In this document: positions 32,289-41,976 of the stretch, one piece after another
Position numbering within the stretch: the first letter of the stretch is position 1
How the letters are laid out: the number at the start of each line of letters is the position of its first letter
Program-made: the position numbers and the translations under genes
NCBI GenBank assembly: GCA_037130365.1
Contig: JBAXTE010000006.1
Location: 74,807 to 138,806 of the forward strand
Reading direction: 5' to 3'
Source: JBAXTE01 sp037130365
GTDB lineage: Bacteria > Bacteroidota > Bacteroidia > Bacteroidales > WCHB1-69
Length of the DNA stretch: 64,000 bases
Notes under the pieces: model-generated
Database searches by the model: none
What the model saw: only the letters and a program-made list of their open reading frames with translations
Told to the model about the DNA's origin: nothing

Positions 32289-33186
32289 TGTTGATAGATT
32301 TTTGTTGATGAAATCGTTGATAAATGCTTACTGAAAAAATAATGAGTGCCACCCATACAAATCCAAAGCCAATGATGTGGCTGGTAGAAAATGTTTCTTT
32401 GTAAACGACAATTCCTAAAATTAATTGAATTGTAGGGGAGAGATATTGTATGAATCCAATGGTTGAAAGTGGGATTTTTCGTGTTGCAATTCCAAACCAA
32501 AAAAGTGGAATAGCAGTTACAACTCCTCCTAACATTAGCAATAGAGTAGTGGTAGTATCCGAACCAAAATAATTGGTGCCGTTTATTTCCGAATAAATAA
32601 TCCATCCAATAGCAAATGGTAATAGGACAATAGTTTCTACTAATAAAGCCGTCATTGAGTCTATATTTGCCATTTTTCGATAAAGTGCATATAAAGCAAA
32701 TGAGGTGGCTAATACTAACGAAATTATGGGAATTCTTCCCAGATGAATAGAAATGACTAATATTCCCAAAAATGCTAAAACAATCGCCACAATTTGAAGT
32801 TTTGGAAGTCTTTCTTTTAATACAATTACTCCTAATGCAACATTCATCAAAGGATTGATATAATATCCAAAACTTGATTCCACAATATGTCCGTTGCTGA
32901 TTGCATAAATATATACTACCCAATTTGTGCCAATTAAAATACCTGTAATAGTCAGCCAAATCCAAGTTCTTCGTTGTTTTAATACGATTAAATATTTTTT
33001 TCGTTTAGAAAAAAATATAAGTAAAAAAACAAAAATAAAGCTCCACAATATACGATGAGCAAGGACTTGAACTGCATCTACATGTGAAAGCTGCTTCCAA
33101 AATAGCGGAAACATTCCCCAGGCCAAATAGCAAATTATTGCAAAAAATATTCCTGAGGTAAAATCGTTCGGTTTTTTATTTAACAT
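32275..33186 (-). CDS. rarD: EamA/RarD family transporter
   Basis: The 303-residue protein has ten predicted membrane helices and two EamA repeats. The N-terminus 'YLAWGMFPLFWKQLSHVDAVQVLAHRILWS' and the later 'FSTSHIIGFGFVWVALIIFS' fit the RarD subgroup (RarD was linked to chloramphenicol resistance; true substrates are unknown). It overlaps the upstream GYF-domain gene by 11 bases and the downstream S37 peptidase by 14, so these three minus-strand genes form one coupled operon. Confidence 0.92.
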   Translation of the reverse strand: MLNKKPNDFTSGIFFAIICYLAWGMFPLFWKQLSHVDAVQVLAHRILWSFIFVFLLIFFSKRKKYLIVLKQRRTWIWLTITGILIGTNWVVYIYAISNGHIVESSFGYYINPLMNVALGVIVLKERLPKLQIVAIVLAFLGILVISIHLGRIPIISLVLATSFALYALYRKMANIDSMTALLVETIVLLPFAIGWIIYSEINGTNYFGSDTTTTLLLMLGGVVTAIPLFWFGIATRKIPLSTIGFIQYLSPTIQLILGIVVYKETFSTSHIIGFGFVWVALIIFSVSIYQRFHQQKSINNEKD

Positions 33187-33976
33187 GGCTAATTGTGTAT
33201 TCTATGTGAGACAATTCGGTGTGTAAAACATCCTTTAATTGTTTAACATAGAGATAAACAAGAATCATAAAAGGGAATACGGAGGCAAAACCAATAAATG
33301 GAATAAACATTAATATAAAAAGGATGCATATAGTTATAGCAATATTCTCACTCATTTTTTGACCTTGCGGTGAGATGTAACTCATTATTCGATTATTTTC
33401 TTTTGCTAAACTATATATTGCAACAAAGACCCAATAAAAATTATAAAAAGGAATAAATAAATATCCAACAGCTTCAGATCCTTTCGCAACGGATTGGGCA
33501 CCTTCGATTACACGCCAACCATAATAAATAAATTCAAGTAAGAAAAAAATCGCAAATGAAATTGGAAAAATGATTAGAAAAAATGAAAAGGAACTAAAAA
33601 TGGTTATAAATAGAATTCGGATATCCAAACTTTCACTCAAAAAACTTAATCCAACACTAAGACTATAGAGCATTAATAGTCCGAATGAAACCCAAAAAGC
33701 AATTGAAAAGTAGGTGAATTTTTGAGTGATTTTATCAGCAGAAATATTCATCTGGAAATACTTGATTCGTAACATTTGAATATCTCCAAAAATATTTGAA
33801 TTATCAGTATTTGGATTTAAAAACATTGATACTTCTTGATAATCAATTGCTTTTAACCAAGAGTTTGATTCTTTTGTCCAGATTAATGTCTCTAGATTGA
33901 TGTTTTTTTCTTTTAGCTGAAAAAGCGTAAATGGACCTGTAACTGTTTCATCAATAAATAAAAAATACTCTTTCAT
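33176..33976 (-). CDS. GYF-domain membrane protein
   Basis: The 266-residue protein opens with a GYF_2-type domain (about 1-50: 'YFLFIDETVTGPFTLFQLKEKNI...LIWTKESNSWLKA') and continues with about four or five membrane helices. The third region contains 'YLFIPFYNFYWVFVAIYSLAKENN', a motif I associate with DUF4328-like membrane proteins. The GYF part usually binds proline-rich peptides; the function here is unknown. It is the first gene of the operon with rarD and the S37 peptidase, preceded by a 293-base intergenic region. Confidence 0.8.
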   Translation of the reverse strand: MKEYFLFIDETVTGPFTLFQLKEKNINLETLIWTKESNSWLKAIDYQEVSMFLNPNTDNSNIFGDIQMLRIKYFQMNISADKITQKFTYFSIAFWVSFGLLMLYSLSVGLSFLSESLDIRILFITIFSSFSFFLIIFPISFAIFFLLEFIYYGWRVIEGAQSVAKGSEAVGYLFIPFYNFYWVFVAIYSLAKENNRIMSYISPQGQKMSENIAITICILFILMFIPFIGFASVFPFMILVYLYVKQLKDVLHTELSHIEYTISHVK

Positions 33977-34215
33977 ATTAAGTTTGACTTGTATTAAACT
34001 ACAAACTTACAAATTATCTTGGTTGAAAATTTATAGAGTAACAAATGGATTGGAATGTTAGGGTGGTTTTGTCCTAATTAATTATAATTGATTAGGTGAT
34101 TATTACAATGTTAGCAAATTGATTATTTGTAAATATTCTTCTTGAAAAAAGTATGATAGGAGATGATTAATATCATTTAAGCAATTTTTATTTTTTAAAA
34201 TTAGGATAATAGTTG

Positions 34216-34223
34216 TAAATTTG
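34216..34223 (+). promoter_or_regulatory. -7 box for the etfBA operon
   Basis: TAAATTTG is a perfect TAnnTTTG, 47 bases upstream of the etfB ATG at 34270. Confidence 0.55.
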
Positions 34224-34269
34224 CCAAATTATCTAGAACTGTTCATTAATCGTCAACAAAATAATATTT

Positions 34270-35139
34270 ATGAGTTTTAAAATTGTAGTATTGGCAAAGC
34301 AAGTCCCCGACACGCGCAATGTTGGAAAAGATGCAATGAAAGCTGATGGAACTGTTAACAGAGGAGCCTTGCCAGCCATTTTTAACCCCGAAGATTTAAA
34401 TGCCTTAGAAATGGCATTACATATTAAAGATATTTTACCTAATGTAGAAGTGATTGTCCTTACAATGGGGCCATCAAGAGCGGCTGAAATAATTCGTGAG
34501 TCTGTTTATCGTGGAGCTGATAAAGGCTATCTATTAACGGATAGAAAATTTGCTGGATCCGACACATTGGCTACTTCTTATGCCATTTCTATGGCAGTTC
34601 GTAAAATTAATCCTGATTTAATTTTTGGTGGACGTCAAGCTATTGATGGAGATACTGCGCAAGTTGGACCTCAAGTTGCTGAAAAACTTTCGATGCCTCA
34701 AATTACTTATGCCGAAGAAGTTGTAGCCGTTACCAGTACAAATATCACGATTAAACGCCGTTTAGAACGTGGAGTAGAGGTTGTAAAGGTGAAATTTCCA
34801 GCTCTAATTACTGTTCATAGCTCTGCACCAGAATGTCGTGCCCGCCATGCTAGCCGATTGATGCGCTTTAAACATGCTCGTACAGCAACCGAATTACAAG
34901 AAGAAACTCGTGATTATACAGAGTTATATACTCAACGTCCTTATCTTCAAATAGATGAATGGACAGTTGATACAATTGGTGCTGATGTAGAATGGCTTGG
35001 ATTATCTGGCTCACCTACAAAAGTTAAGAAAATTGATAATGTGGTGTTACAACAAAAAGATTCGGTTATTCTTACCGAAAATGATAAAGATATCGAACTG
35101 CTCATGGTTGATTTGTTGTCAAGTCACATTATTGGATAA
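34270..35139 (+). CDS. etfB: Electron transfer flavoprotein beta subunit
   Basis: The 289-residue protein shows the EtfB plan: 'IVVLAKQVPDT' at the N-terminus, 'VLTMGPSRA', 'LIFGGRQAIDGDTAQVGPQVAEKL' and 'VKFPALITVHSSAPECRARHASRLM'. With EtfA it accepts electrons from acyl-CoA dehydrogenase and passes them on. Its length is at the longer end of the family and there is a C-terminal extension of about 30 residues. Whether the pair is a conventional or a bifurcating Etf cannot be decided by eye. It leads the operon etfB-etfA-acyl-CoA dehydrogenase. Confidence 0.94.
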   Translation: MSFKIVVLAKQVPDTRNVGKDAMKADGTVNRGALPAIFNPEDLNALEMALHIKDILPNVEVIVLTMGPSRAAEIIRESVYRGADKGYLLTDRKFAGSDTLATSYAISMAVRKINPDLIFGGRQAIDGDTAQVGPQVAEKLSMPQITYAEEVVAVTSTNITIKRRLERGVEVVKVKFPALITVHSSAPECRARHASRLMRFKHARTATELQEETRDYTELYTQRPYLQIDEWTVDTIGADVEWLGLSGSPTKVKKIDNVVLQQKDSVILTENDKDIELLMVDLLSSHIIG

Positions 35140-35171
35140 TTATTTTAGTATTGATTTAAACACAAGAAGTC

Positions 35172-36194
35172 GTGAATAATATATTTGTATATTGCGAAAT
35201 ATCAGAGGATTTAAAAATTGCAGATGTTAGTTTAGAATTAATTTCTAAGGGACGCAAGCTTGCTGACCAGCTGTCAATTAATCTTGAAGCGCTAATAATT
35301 GGTAGCAATTTAACTGGAATCGAAGAGCAACTTTTCCCTTATGGAGTTGATGTTGTTCACATTGCAGACCATAAAGAGTTGTTTCCATATAGAACTCTTC
35401 CTCATAGCGCAATTGTTTGTGAAATTTTTGAAAAAGAAAAACCCGAGATTGCTATTTTTGGTGCTACCAGCGTGGGTAGAGACCTTGCTCCTCGAATTGC
35501 ATCCGCACTTCGTTGTGGACTAACTGCTGATTGTACCAGCCTCGAAATTGGTGATCATACCGAAAGCAAATCAGGGATAACTTATAAGAACTTATTATAT
35601 CAAATACGTCCAGCTTTTGGAGGTAATATAATTGCAACAATTATAAATCCCGAAACACGCCCTCAAATGGCTACTGTTCGTGAAGGTGTGATGAAATTAG
35701 AACCTCTGAAATCGCCAAAAAGAGCCATGGTTAAATTAGTGGATGTTGATTCCATTCTTAAACCAGAATATTATGTGGCAGAAATTATCGAACGACACAT
35801 TGAAGAACAAAAAGTAAACCTTAAAGGTGCTCAAATAATTGTTGCTGGTGGCTATGGAGTTGGATCTCGCGAGAGCTTTAATTTACTTAAAGATTTAGCT
35901 GCTACTCTAGGTGGTGAGGTTGCTGCTACTCGTGCAGCTGTTGATGCTGGCTATATAGAACATGAACGTCAAGTGGGACAAACGGGTGTTACTGTCCGTC
36001 CAAAGTTATATATTGCATGCGGAATTTCTGGTGCAGTGCAACACAGAGCAGGTATGGATCAATCGGTGAAAATAATTTCAATTAATACCGATCCAAAAGC
36101 CCCAATTAACTCAATTGCTGATTATACTATAATTGGCGACGTGAGCAAGGTGCTTCCAAAAATGATCGCATATTATAAAAAACATTCAAAATAA
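35172..36194 (+). CDS. etfA: Electron transfer flavoprotein alpha subunit
   Basis: The 340-residue protein starts at GTG, 32 bases after etfB. It has an N-terminal alpha/beta domain and the C-terminal FAD-binding domain with 'IVAGGYGVGSRESFNLLKDLAATLGGEVAATRAAVD' and the signature 'YIACGISGAVQHRAGM...IISINTDPKAPI'. It binds FAD and forms the heterodimer with EtfB. The acyl-CoA dehydrogenase gene follows after 25 bases, fitting a direct electron-transfer partnership. Confidence 0.96.
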   Translation: MNNIFVYCEISEDLKIADVSLELISKGRKLADQLSINLEALIIGSNLTGIEEQLFPYGVDVVHIADHKELFPYRTLPHSAIVCEIFEKEKPEIAIFGATSVGRDLAPRIASALRCGLTADCTSLEIGDHTESKSGITYKNLLYQIRPAFGGNIIATIINPETRPQMATVREGVMKLEPLKSPKRAMVKLVDVDSILKPEYYVAEIIERHIEEQKVNLKGAQIIVAGGYGVGSRESFNLLKDLAATLGGEVAATRAAVDAGYIEHERQVGQTGVTVRPKLYIACGISGAVQHRAGMDQSVKIISINTDPKAPINSIADYTIIGDVSKVLPKMIAYYKKHSK

Positions 36195-36219
36195 TTTTAA
36201 AGGCTTAACATAAAATAAT

Positions 36220-37944
36220 ATGGCAAACTTCTATTCAGATAATAAAAATATGTTCTTTCATCTTACTCATCCATTAATGGAGAAAATTGTAGCCCTGAAA
36301 GAAAAAAATTATGAAGATGCAAAAGTATTCGATGAGGCGCCTTTTGATTTTGAAGACGCAATTGATTCGTATGATAAAGTTTTAAACGTAATGGGCGAAA
36401 TTTGCGGAAATATTCTAGCAGAAAATGCCGAATCTGTTGATCATGATGGTCCATTATTAGTTGATAATTCTGTTTTGTATGCTAAAGGAACTCAACAAAA
36501 TATTGATGCCCTAACTCAAGCAGGTCTTTTTGGAATGTCCCTTCCTCGTAAATATAATGGACTAAATTTTCCAATGGTTCCTTATGTTATGGCTGCTGAA
36601 TTAGTCTCTCGTGCTGATGGTGGTTTTTCTAATATCTGGGGACTTCAAGATTGTGCTGAAACATTGCATGAATTTGCAAGTGAAGAAATAAACGACGAAA
36701 TCCTTCCAAAGATTAACTTAGGTCAAACAATGGCTATGGATTTAACCGAACCTGATGCAGGCTCTGACCTTCAAGCTGTTCAGTTAAAAGCAACTTGGGA
36801 CGAAAAACGTAATTCATGGTATCTCAATGGAGTTAAACGTTTTATTACAAACGGCGATGCACATATTTCGCTCGTTCTTGCTCGGTCTGAAGAAGGAACT
36901 AAAGATGGTCGTGGTCTTTCGCTATTTGTTTACGAACGCGATGAAAAAACTATGAAAGTTCGTCGTATCGAAAATAAAATGGGAATTAAAGGATCTCCAA
37001 CTTGTGAATTAGTTTTCAAAGATGCTCCTGCTCGTTTAGTTGGCGATAGAAAACTAGGTCTTATAAAATATGTGATGTCACTTATGAATTCCGCTCGATT
37101 AGGCGTTGGTGCCCAATCATTGGGAATTTCTGAAGCTGCTTATCGTGAAGCTTATAAATATGCAATGGAACGTGAACAGTTTGGAAAAGCAATTATTGAA
37201 TTTCCTGCTGTTTATGAAATGCTAGCATCAATGAAAGCTCGTATCGATGCAATTCGTAGTTTGCTTTATGAAACTTCTCGATATGTAGATATCAGTAAAT
37301 CACTTAATTATGCTTCAAAATCTCGTTCGCTTTCTCCTGAGGAAAAAACGGATATGAAATATTATCAACGTGCTGCTGATTCGTTTACTCCGCTTCTCAA
37401 ACTGTTTGCTAGTGAATATTGCAATCAAATTGCTTATGATTCACTTCAAATCCACGGTGGAACTGGCTTTATGAAAGATTTTCCAATCGAAAGGATTTAT
37501 CGCGACGCTAGAATTACCACCATTTATGAAGGTACATCTCAACTTCAAGTGGTTGCTGCAATTCGTTCAGTTGTTAATGGAAGTTATGTTGCTAAAATTA
37601 AAGAGTTTGAGCAAATTGTTTATAAACCAGAACTTGAACCACTCAAACGTACTCTTATCGAAATGACCACATTGCTTGAAGAAGCTTCAAAAATAGTTCA
37701 AGATACTAATAATGCAGAAATTCTCGATTTCCAAGCACGTAGATTAGTAGAAATCGCAGGATTTATTGTGATGGGTTACTTACTTATTAACGATTGTATG
37801 AGAAGTTCTGACTATATTGATTCTGCGAAAGTAATGGTTAGAATTGGACGAGCAGCTGTTGAAGAAAGAGCTTTCTTTATTCGTAATTTTAATGTTGATG
37901 ATATCGCTTCATATAAAAGTCCATTTTTTATTCCTTCAACTTAA
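36220..37944 (+). CDS. Acyl-CoA dehydrogenase, long form
   Basis: The 574-residue enzyme has the acyl-CoA dehydrogenase core: 'FGMSLPRKYNGL', 'AMDLTEPDAGSDLQAV', 'NGVKRFITNGDAH', 'YAMEREQFGKAI', 'IHGGTGFMKDFPIERIYRDARITTIYEGTSQLQ' with the catalytic glutamate candidate in YEGT. A helical C-terminal extension of about 120 residues makes it longer than the ~380-residue classical enzymes and similar to the long forms seen in Bacteroidota. It oxidises acyl-CoA to enoyl-CoA, handing electrons to EtfAB. Direction (oxidation or, with bifurcating Etf, crotonyl-CoA reduction) is not decided by sequence. Confidence 0.93.
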   Translation: MANFYSDNKNMFFHLTHPLMEKIVALKEKNYEDAKVFDEAPFDFEDAIDSYDKVLNVMGEICGNILAENAESVDHDGPLLVDNSVLYAKGTQQNIDALTQAGLFGMSLPRKYNGLNFPMVPYVMAAELVSRADGGFSNIWGLQDCAETLHEFASEEINDEILPKINLGQTMAMDLTEPDAGSDLQAVQLKATWDEKRNSWYLNGVKRFITNGDAHISLVLARSEEGTKDGRGLSLFVYERDEKTMKVRRIENKMGIKGSPTCELVFKDAPARLVGDRKLGLIKYVMSLMNSARLGVGAQSLGISEAAYREAYKYAMEREQFGKAIIEFPAVYEMLASMKARIDAIRSLLYETSRYVDISKSLNYASKSRSLSPEEKTDMKYYQRAADSFTPLLKLFASEYCNQIAYDSLQIHGGTGFMKDFPIERIYRDARITTIYEGTSQLQVVAAIRSVVNGSYVAKIKEFEQIVYKPELEPLKRTLIEMTTLLEEASKIVQDTNNAEILDFQARRLVEIAGFIVMGYLLINDCMRSSDYIDSAKVMVRIGRAAVEERAFFIRNFNVDDIASYKSPFFIPST

Positions 37945-38230
37945 ATAATATTTTTTTGTTGAATATTACTTTATAAATGAACTTCCATTTAGCTTTATAG
38001 TAAAATTTAAGTTTGTGCCTTATTGTTAAATAAATTTAATAACAATATTAATTATTAAATAATTTGTAATTTTACAGCCTGATGTGACTATTATTACAAA
38101 TCAGTTCGATGTATAAATAAATGTATCAACAATATATACTCTGATAGATCATTTGAATTTTTCTATCAGTAAATGTTTTTTTTAATAATAGGTTTCAATT
38201 TTTTAAAAGATTCCGAATAAATTTTTTCCA

Positions 38231-39484
38231 ATGAAACAGACCGTTAAAGTCAATGTCAAATCAGAAGTAGGAGAGTTAGAAAGCGTTATCATTCATTCTC
38301 CTGGTGCTGAAGTAGAAAATATGACTCCTGAAAATGCTCAAAGAGCGCTTTATAGTGATATTTTAAATCTAGATATTGCCAAGTGGGAGCATGCCCAATT
38401 AGCAGGTGTTCTTAAAAAAGTAAGTAAGACTTACGAAGTTACCGATTTGCTCGAAAAAGTATTAGATAATGCAAAAGCCAAAGAACTTCTGATAAATACA
38501 ATATGCAAATCGGAAAACCTAATCCATTTACAAGATGATTTATTAGATATTGAGGCAAGCGAACTAGCTCGAATTCTTATCGAAGGCATGCCTTTAAGCA
38601 GAAATAATCTTACCGAATTTCTTTGCAAAGAACGATTCTCTTTACGACCTCTTTATAATTTCTATTTTACTCGCGATGCTTCTGTAGCAATGAATAACGA
38701 CGTCTTGATATCAAGAATGGCGAGTAAAGTTCGTTATCGGGAAACTTTAATTATGGAATCAATTTTTAACTATTCTGGAGTTTTTAAAACATCTACAGTT
38801 AATGCTGCTTGGTATAATCCAGCCTCAAATTTAACTATTGAAGGTGGAGATGTTCTTATAGCCCGTGAAGATATATTAATCATTGGAAGTAGCACTAGAA
38901 CAACTACTCAAGGTATTGATTTTATTCTTTCTAGAATTTTAGCTCAGCACGATGAGAAAAAGAGATATATTCTGGTTCAAGAACTTCCAGATAGCCCTGA
39001 ATCTTTTATTCACCTTGATATGGTGTTTACACTTCTAGATTATAATTATTGTATGATGTTTGAGCCTGTAATTATGAAATTAAATAAATTTCAAACGGTT
39101 CAAATTACAGTCGAAAATGGGAAAGTGGTTGAAATTAAAAATGTTCCAAACTTGATTGTTGCGTTAAAACAATTAGGTATGGATTTAGAACCTCTATACT
39201 GCGGAGGAAGAAAAGATTTATGGATTCAAGAACGGGAACAATGGCACAGTGGTGCTAATTTCTTTGCTTTTGCTCCCGGAAAAGTTTTGGGCTATGGCAG
39301 AAATATGTTCACTTTAGAAGAATTGAATAATCATAATTTTGAAATTATTCCAGCAATAGATGTTGTTAATGGAAAAATTAATGTAAATGATTATTCAAAA
39401 TGTGTAGTTTCAATCGATGGAAGTGAATTGCCTCGAGGTGGCGGTGGGGCTCGTTGTATGACAATGCCTGTAAGAAGAAAATAA
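38231..39484 (+). CDS. arcA: Arginine deiminase
   Basis: The 417-residue protein has the amidinotransferase motifs of arginine deiminase: 'YFTRDASVAMN', 'TIEGGDVLIAREDILIIGSSTRTT', 'FIHLDMVFT' with the catalytic His, 'EREQWHSGANFFAFAPG' and the C-terminal 'RGGGGARCMTMP' with nucleophile Cys409. It hydrolyses arginine to citrulline and ammonia. Ornithine carbamoyltransferase and carbamate kinase are not in this window, so ATP formation by the full ADI pathway cannot be confirmed here. The gene is preceded by 286 bases without a clear -7 box and followed by a terminator. Confidence 0.95.
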   Translation: MKQTVKVNVKSEVGELESVIIHSPGAEVENMTPENAQRALYSDILNLDIAKWEHAQLAGVLKKVSKTYEVTDLLEKVLDNAKAKELLINTICKSENLIHLQDDLLDIEASELARILIEGMPLSRNNLTEFLCKERFSLRPLYNFYFTRDASVAMNNDVLISRMASKVRYRETLIMESIFNYSGVFKTSTVNAAWYNPASNLTIEGGDVLIAREDILIIGSSTRTTTQGIDFILSRILAQHDEKKRYILVQELPDSPESFIHLDMVFTLLDYNYCMMFEPVIMKLNKFQTVQITVENGKVVEIKNVPNLIVALKQLGMDLEPLYCGGRKDLWIQEREQWHSGANFFAFAPGKVLGYGRNMFTLEELNNHNFEIIPAIDVVNGKINVNDYSKCVVSIDGSELPRGGGGARCMTMPVRRK

Positions 39485-39504
39485 CTATTTTTCGATATTA
39501 TTTT

Positions 39505-39536
39505 AACGAGTAACAGATTAATCTTTGTTACTCGTT
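39505..39536 (+). terminator. Terminator of arcA
   Basis: AACGAGTAAC (39505-39514) pairs perfectly with GTTACTCGTT (39527-39536) over a 12-base loop, followed by TTGTTTTG, 21 bases after the stop. Confidence 0.88.
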
Positions 39537-39728
39537 TTGTTTTGTATCATAAGTAGTATCCACAAAAAACTCAGTGATTGAGGAGAATAACAACGAAGTT
39601 GAGGTTTTAGCTTCGTTGAGCTCGTAAAATCGGTTCTTCCAAGAACTAAGTAAACTAAATCAAGCGGTTATTGTTATACCAATGTAATTAATAATTGATT
39701 TTAGATTCTTATACTTAAAGTAAATATA

Positions 39729-41357
39729 ATGAACAATACAGTTTTTAAATTTGAAATACCTCAAAATGAGTCTATTGCAGCTTATGGTCCACGGAGTAAT
39801 TCGAGGTTGAAGCTCGAAAAAGAAATAGCATTCTTGCTTAGTGCAAAAACTGAAATTCCATTGATAATTGGTGGAAAAGAGGTTAGAACAGGAAATCTTG
39901 GTTCTGTTGTAATGCCTCACAATCATAAACATATATTGGCAACATATCATAAAGCAGGTAAGCAAGAGATATCTGAAGCAATTGCAGCTGCGATGGACGC
40001 CAAAAATAAATGGATGTCCCTTTCGTGGGTCGAAAGAGCTTCAATTTCAGTTAAAGCAGCTGAATTGATTTCAGTAAAATATCGTCATTTATTAAACGCT
40101 GCAACGATGCTCGGTCAAGGAAAAAATGTTCATCAAGCAGAAATAGACGCTGCTTGCGAAACGATTGATTTTTTGAGATATAATGCATATTTTGCATCCC
40201 AAATTTATTCAGATCAACCCCGTTCTGGATTTGATCAATTGAACAGATTAGAGTATCGTCCACTCGAAGGATTTGTGTTTTCTGTGAGTCCATTTAATTT
40301 TACAGCCATAGCGTCAAATTTAAATATGGCTCCAGTAATTATGGGAAATACAACAGTCTGGAAACCTGCAACTACTTCATTATTATCCAACTATATCCTG
40401 ATGAAAATATTTCAAGAAGCCGGTCTTCCTGATGGGGTTATTAATTTTATACCCGGTGAAGGAAGCTTGATTGGAAGCGAAGTGATAAAACATAAGGATC
40501 TAGGCGGAATTCATTTTACAGGTTCTAACAAAACGTTTAATTTCTTATGGAAAAGTGTGGGTGAAAATATCGAAAAATATAAGTCTTATCCCCGAATTGT
40601 TGGAGAAACTGGTGGTAAAGATTTTATAATTGCACATCCTACAGCTATTCCAGCTCAAGTTGCTACAGCCATAGTTAGAGGCTCGTTTGAGTATCAAGGA
40701 CAGAAATGTAGTGCAGCTTCTAGAGCTTATATTCCAATATCTTTGTGGAATGAAATTAAAGTAAACATACTTCGGCAAATGAGTGATATTAAGGTTGGAC
40801 CACCGACGGATTTTTCTTGTTTTGTGAATGCCGTAATTGATAAAAAATCATTTGATAATTGTATGAAATATATCAATCTTGCAAAAAACGACCCTCAAGT
40901 TGAAATTATTGTCGGTGGGGAAGGCGATGATTCTAAAGGTTATTTTATTCAACCAACTATAATAGTGACCAAAAATCCACATTTTACGACAATGGAAGAA
41001 GAAATTTTTGGACCCATAATGACCATTTATATTTATGAAGATAGCGATTTTATTGAGGTGTTAACACTTTGTGATTCTACTTCTCCTTATGCTTTAACTG
41101 GAGCAATTTTCTCAACAGATCGATATGCAGTTGTAGATGCGATGGAACATCTTAAATATGCCGCTGGAAACTTTTACATTAATGATAAACCGACTGGTGC
41201 AATGGTTGGTCTTCAGCCTTTTGGAGGCTCTCGAAAGTCTGGGACTAACGATAAAGCTGGTGGTCCATTAAATTTGCTCAGATGGGTGAACCCAAGAACA
41301 ATTAAGGAAACATTTGTCCCTGCTACTGATTTTAAATATCCATTTTTGAAATCATAA
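39729..41357 (+). CDS. L-glutamate gamma-semialdehyde dehydrogenase (1-pyrroline-5-carboxylate dehydrogenase)
   Basis: The 542-residue aldehyde dehydrogenase has the P5CDH-type N-terminus ('AYGPRSNSRLKLEKEI', 'VMPHNHKHILATYHKA'), 'FSVSPFNFTAIASNLNMAPVIMGNTTVWKPA', the general-base region 'RIVGETGGKDF' (Glu293), the nucleophile Cys327 in 'QGQKCSAASRAYIP' and the C-terminal 'TGAMVGLQPFGGSRKSGTNDKAGG'. It oxidises P5C/glutamate semialdehyde to glutamate with NAD, in proline or ornithine catabolism. No proline dehydrogenase is next to it, so it is a stand-alone enzyme. It shares an arginine/ornithine theme with the neighbouring arcA. Confidence 0.94.
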   Translation: MNNTVFKFEIPQNESIAAYGPRSNSRLKLEKEIAFLLSAKTEIPLIIGGKEVRTGNLGSVVMPHNHKHILATYHKAGKQEISEAIAAAMDAKNKWMSLSWVERASISVKAAELISVKYRHLLNAATMLGQGKNVHQAEIDAACETIDFLRYNAYFASQIYSDQPRSGFDQLNRLEYRPLEGFVFSVSPFNFTAIASNLNMAPVIMGNTTVWKPATTSLLSNYILMKIFQEAGLPDGVINFIPGEGSLIGSEVIKHKDLGGIHFTGSNKTFNFLWKSVGENIEKYKSYPRIVGETGGKDFIIAHPTAIPAQVATAIVRGSFEYQGQKCSAASRAYIPISLWNEIKVNILRQMSDIKVGPPTDFSCFVNAVIDKKSFDNCMKYINLAKNDPQVEIIVGGEGDDSKGYFIQPTIIVTKNPHFTTMEEEIFGPIMTIYIYEDSDFIEVLTLCDSTSPYALTGAIFSTDRYAVVDAMEHLKYAAGNFYINDKPTGAMVGLQPFGGSRKSGTNDKAGGPLNLLRWVNPRTIKETFVPATDFKYPFLKS

Positions 41358-41435
41358 AATGAATTATTTATGATTAGGCAAATATAAATTTGTATTCTTA
41401 ATAAGTTGAAAATTAGCTAAATAATTGATTTGACT

Positions 41436-41477
41436 AAACCTAAAAAAGCAGTTCAATTGAACTGCTTTTTTAGGTTT
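41436..41477. terminator. Bidirectional terminator, perfect 42-base palindrome
   Basis: Two perfect 21-base arms meet at 41456/41457 (AAACCTAAAAAAGCAG on the left, CTGCTTTTTTAGGTTT on the right), with A and T tracts on either side. It sits between the converging P5C dehydrogenase and PepSY-like genes and can terminate both. Confidence 0.93.
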
Positions 41478-41489
41478 AACATCACTAAA

Positions 41490-41948
41490 TTAATCTTTAT
41501 CTTCCCCTTTTTTCTCTACCTCTTTTTTTATCACAACACCATTTATATCAATTCCAACTTCCAGTTTTTCTTTGCCTTTTTTTATTTCAAATTCATATAG
41601 CTTTCCAGAAGCTGTTTCCGAAATTTCAGATTCCTTAATTTTATAACCCAAAAAATCTTTATCTAAAGTTGTTTTTACAGCAACAGGAATATCTTTTAAT
41701 GCTATTTCATATTCTGTTTCGAGCCATAATCCATTATTATCAAAATTAGCAGAAGTTTCTTTACCATTGAATTGAAATTCAGCTTCCCATATTTTTTCAT
41801 TTTCTTTATCCCATTTTACTTTGGTGGTATTTGGAAATTTTTGAGTAAATGCACTTTTAACTGCATCTGGAACTTGTTTGCTTTTTTGTCCAAACGAATT
41901 AAATCCGAACAGAGCCACAATGGCAATAATCATCATTGAATTTTTCAT
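41490..41948 (-). CDS. Secreted PepSY-like protein
   Basis: The 152-residue protein has a signal peptide (about 1-20, SFG|Q) and two PepSY-like repeats: 'VPDAVKSAFTQKFPNTTKVKWDKENEKIWEAEFQFNG' and 'IPVAVKTTLDKDFLGYKIKESE...YEFEIKKGKEKLEVGIDINGVVIKKE'. This fits the Bacteroidota BLIP-like/DUF2874 periplasmic family. The role is unknown; genes of this type are often targets of two-component systems in this phylum. It is the last gene of the minus-strand RND/two-component locus. A perfect -7 box (41977-41984) and the conserved direct-repeat operator (41990-42012) lie upstream. Confidence 0.88.
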   Translation of the reverse strand: MKNSMMIIAIVALFGFNSFGQKSKQVPDAVKSAFTQKFPNTTKVKWDKENEKIWEAEFQFNGKETSANFDNNGLWLETEYEIALKDIPVAVKTTLDKDFLGYKIKESEISETASGKLYEFEIKKGKEKLEVGIDINGVVIKKEVEKKGEDKD

Positions 41949-41976
41949 TTATTTGATTTTTGTGATTAATATTAGA

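Noticed and set aside
32285..32965. A 226-codon frame on the minus strand inside rarD
   Set aside because: It overlaps rarD in another frame; the rarD frame has clear EamA membrane helices and the other translation is Cys/Asn/Ser-rich without pattern.
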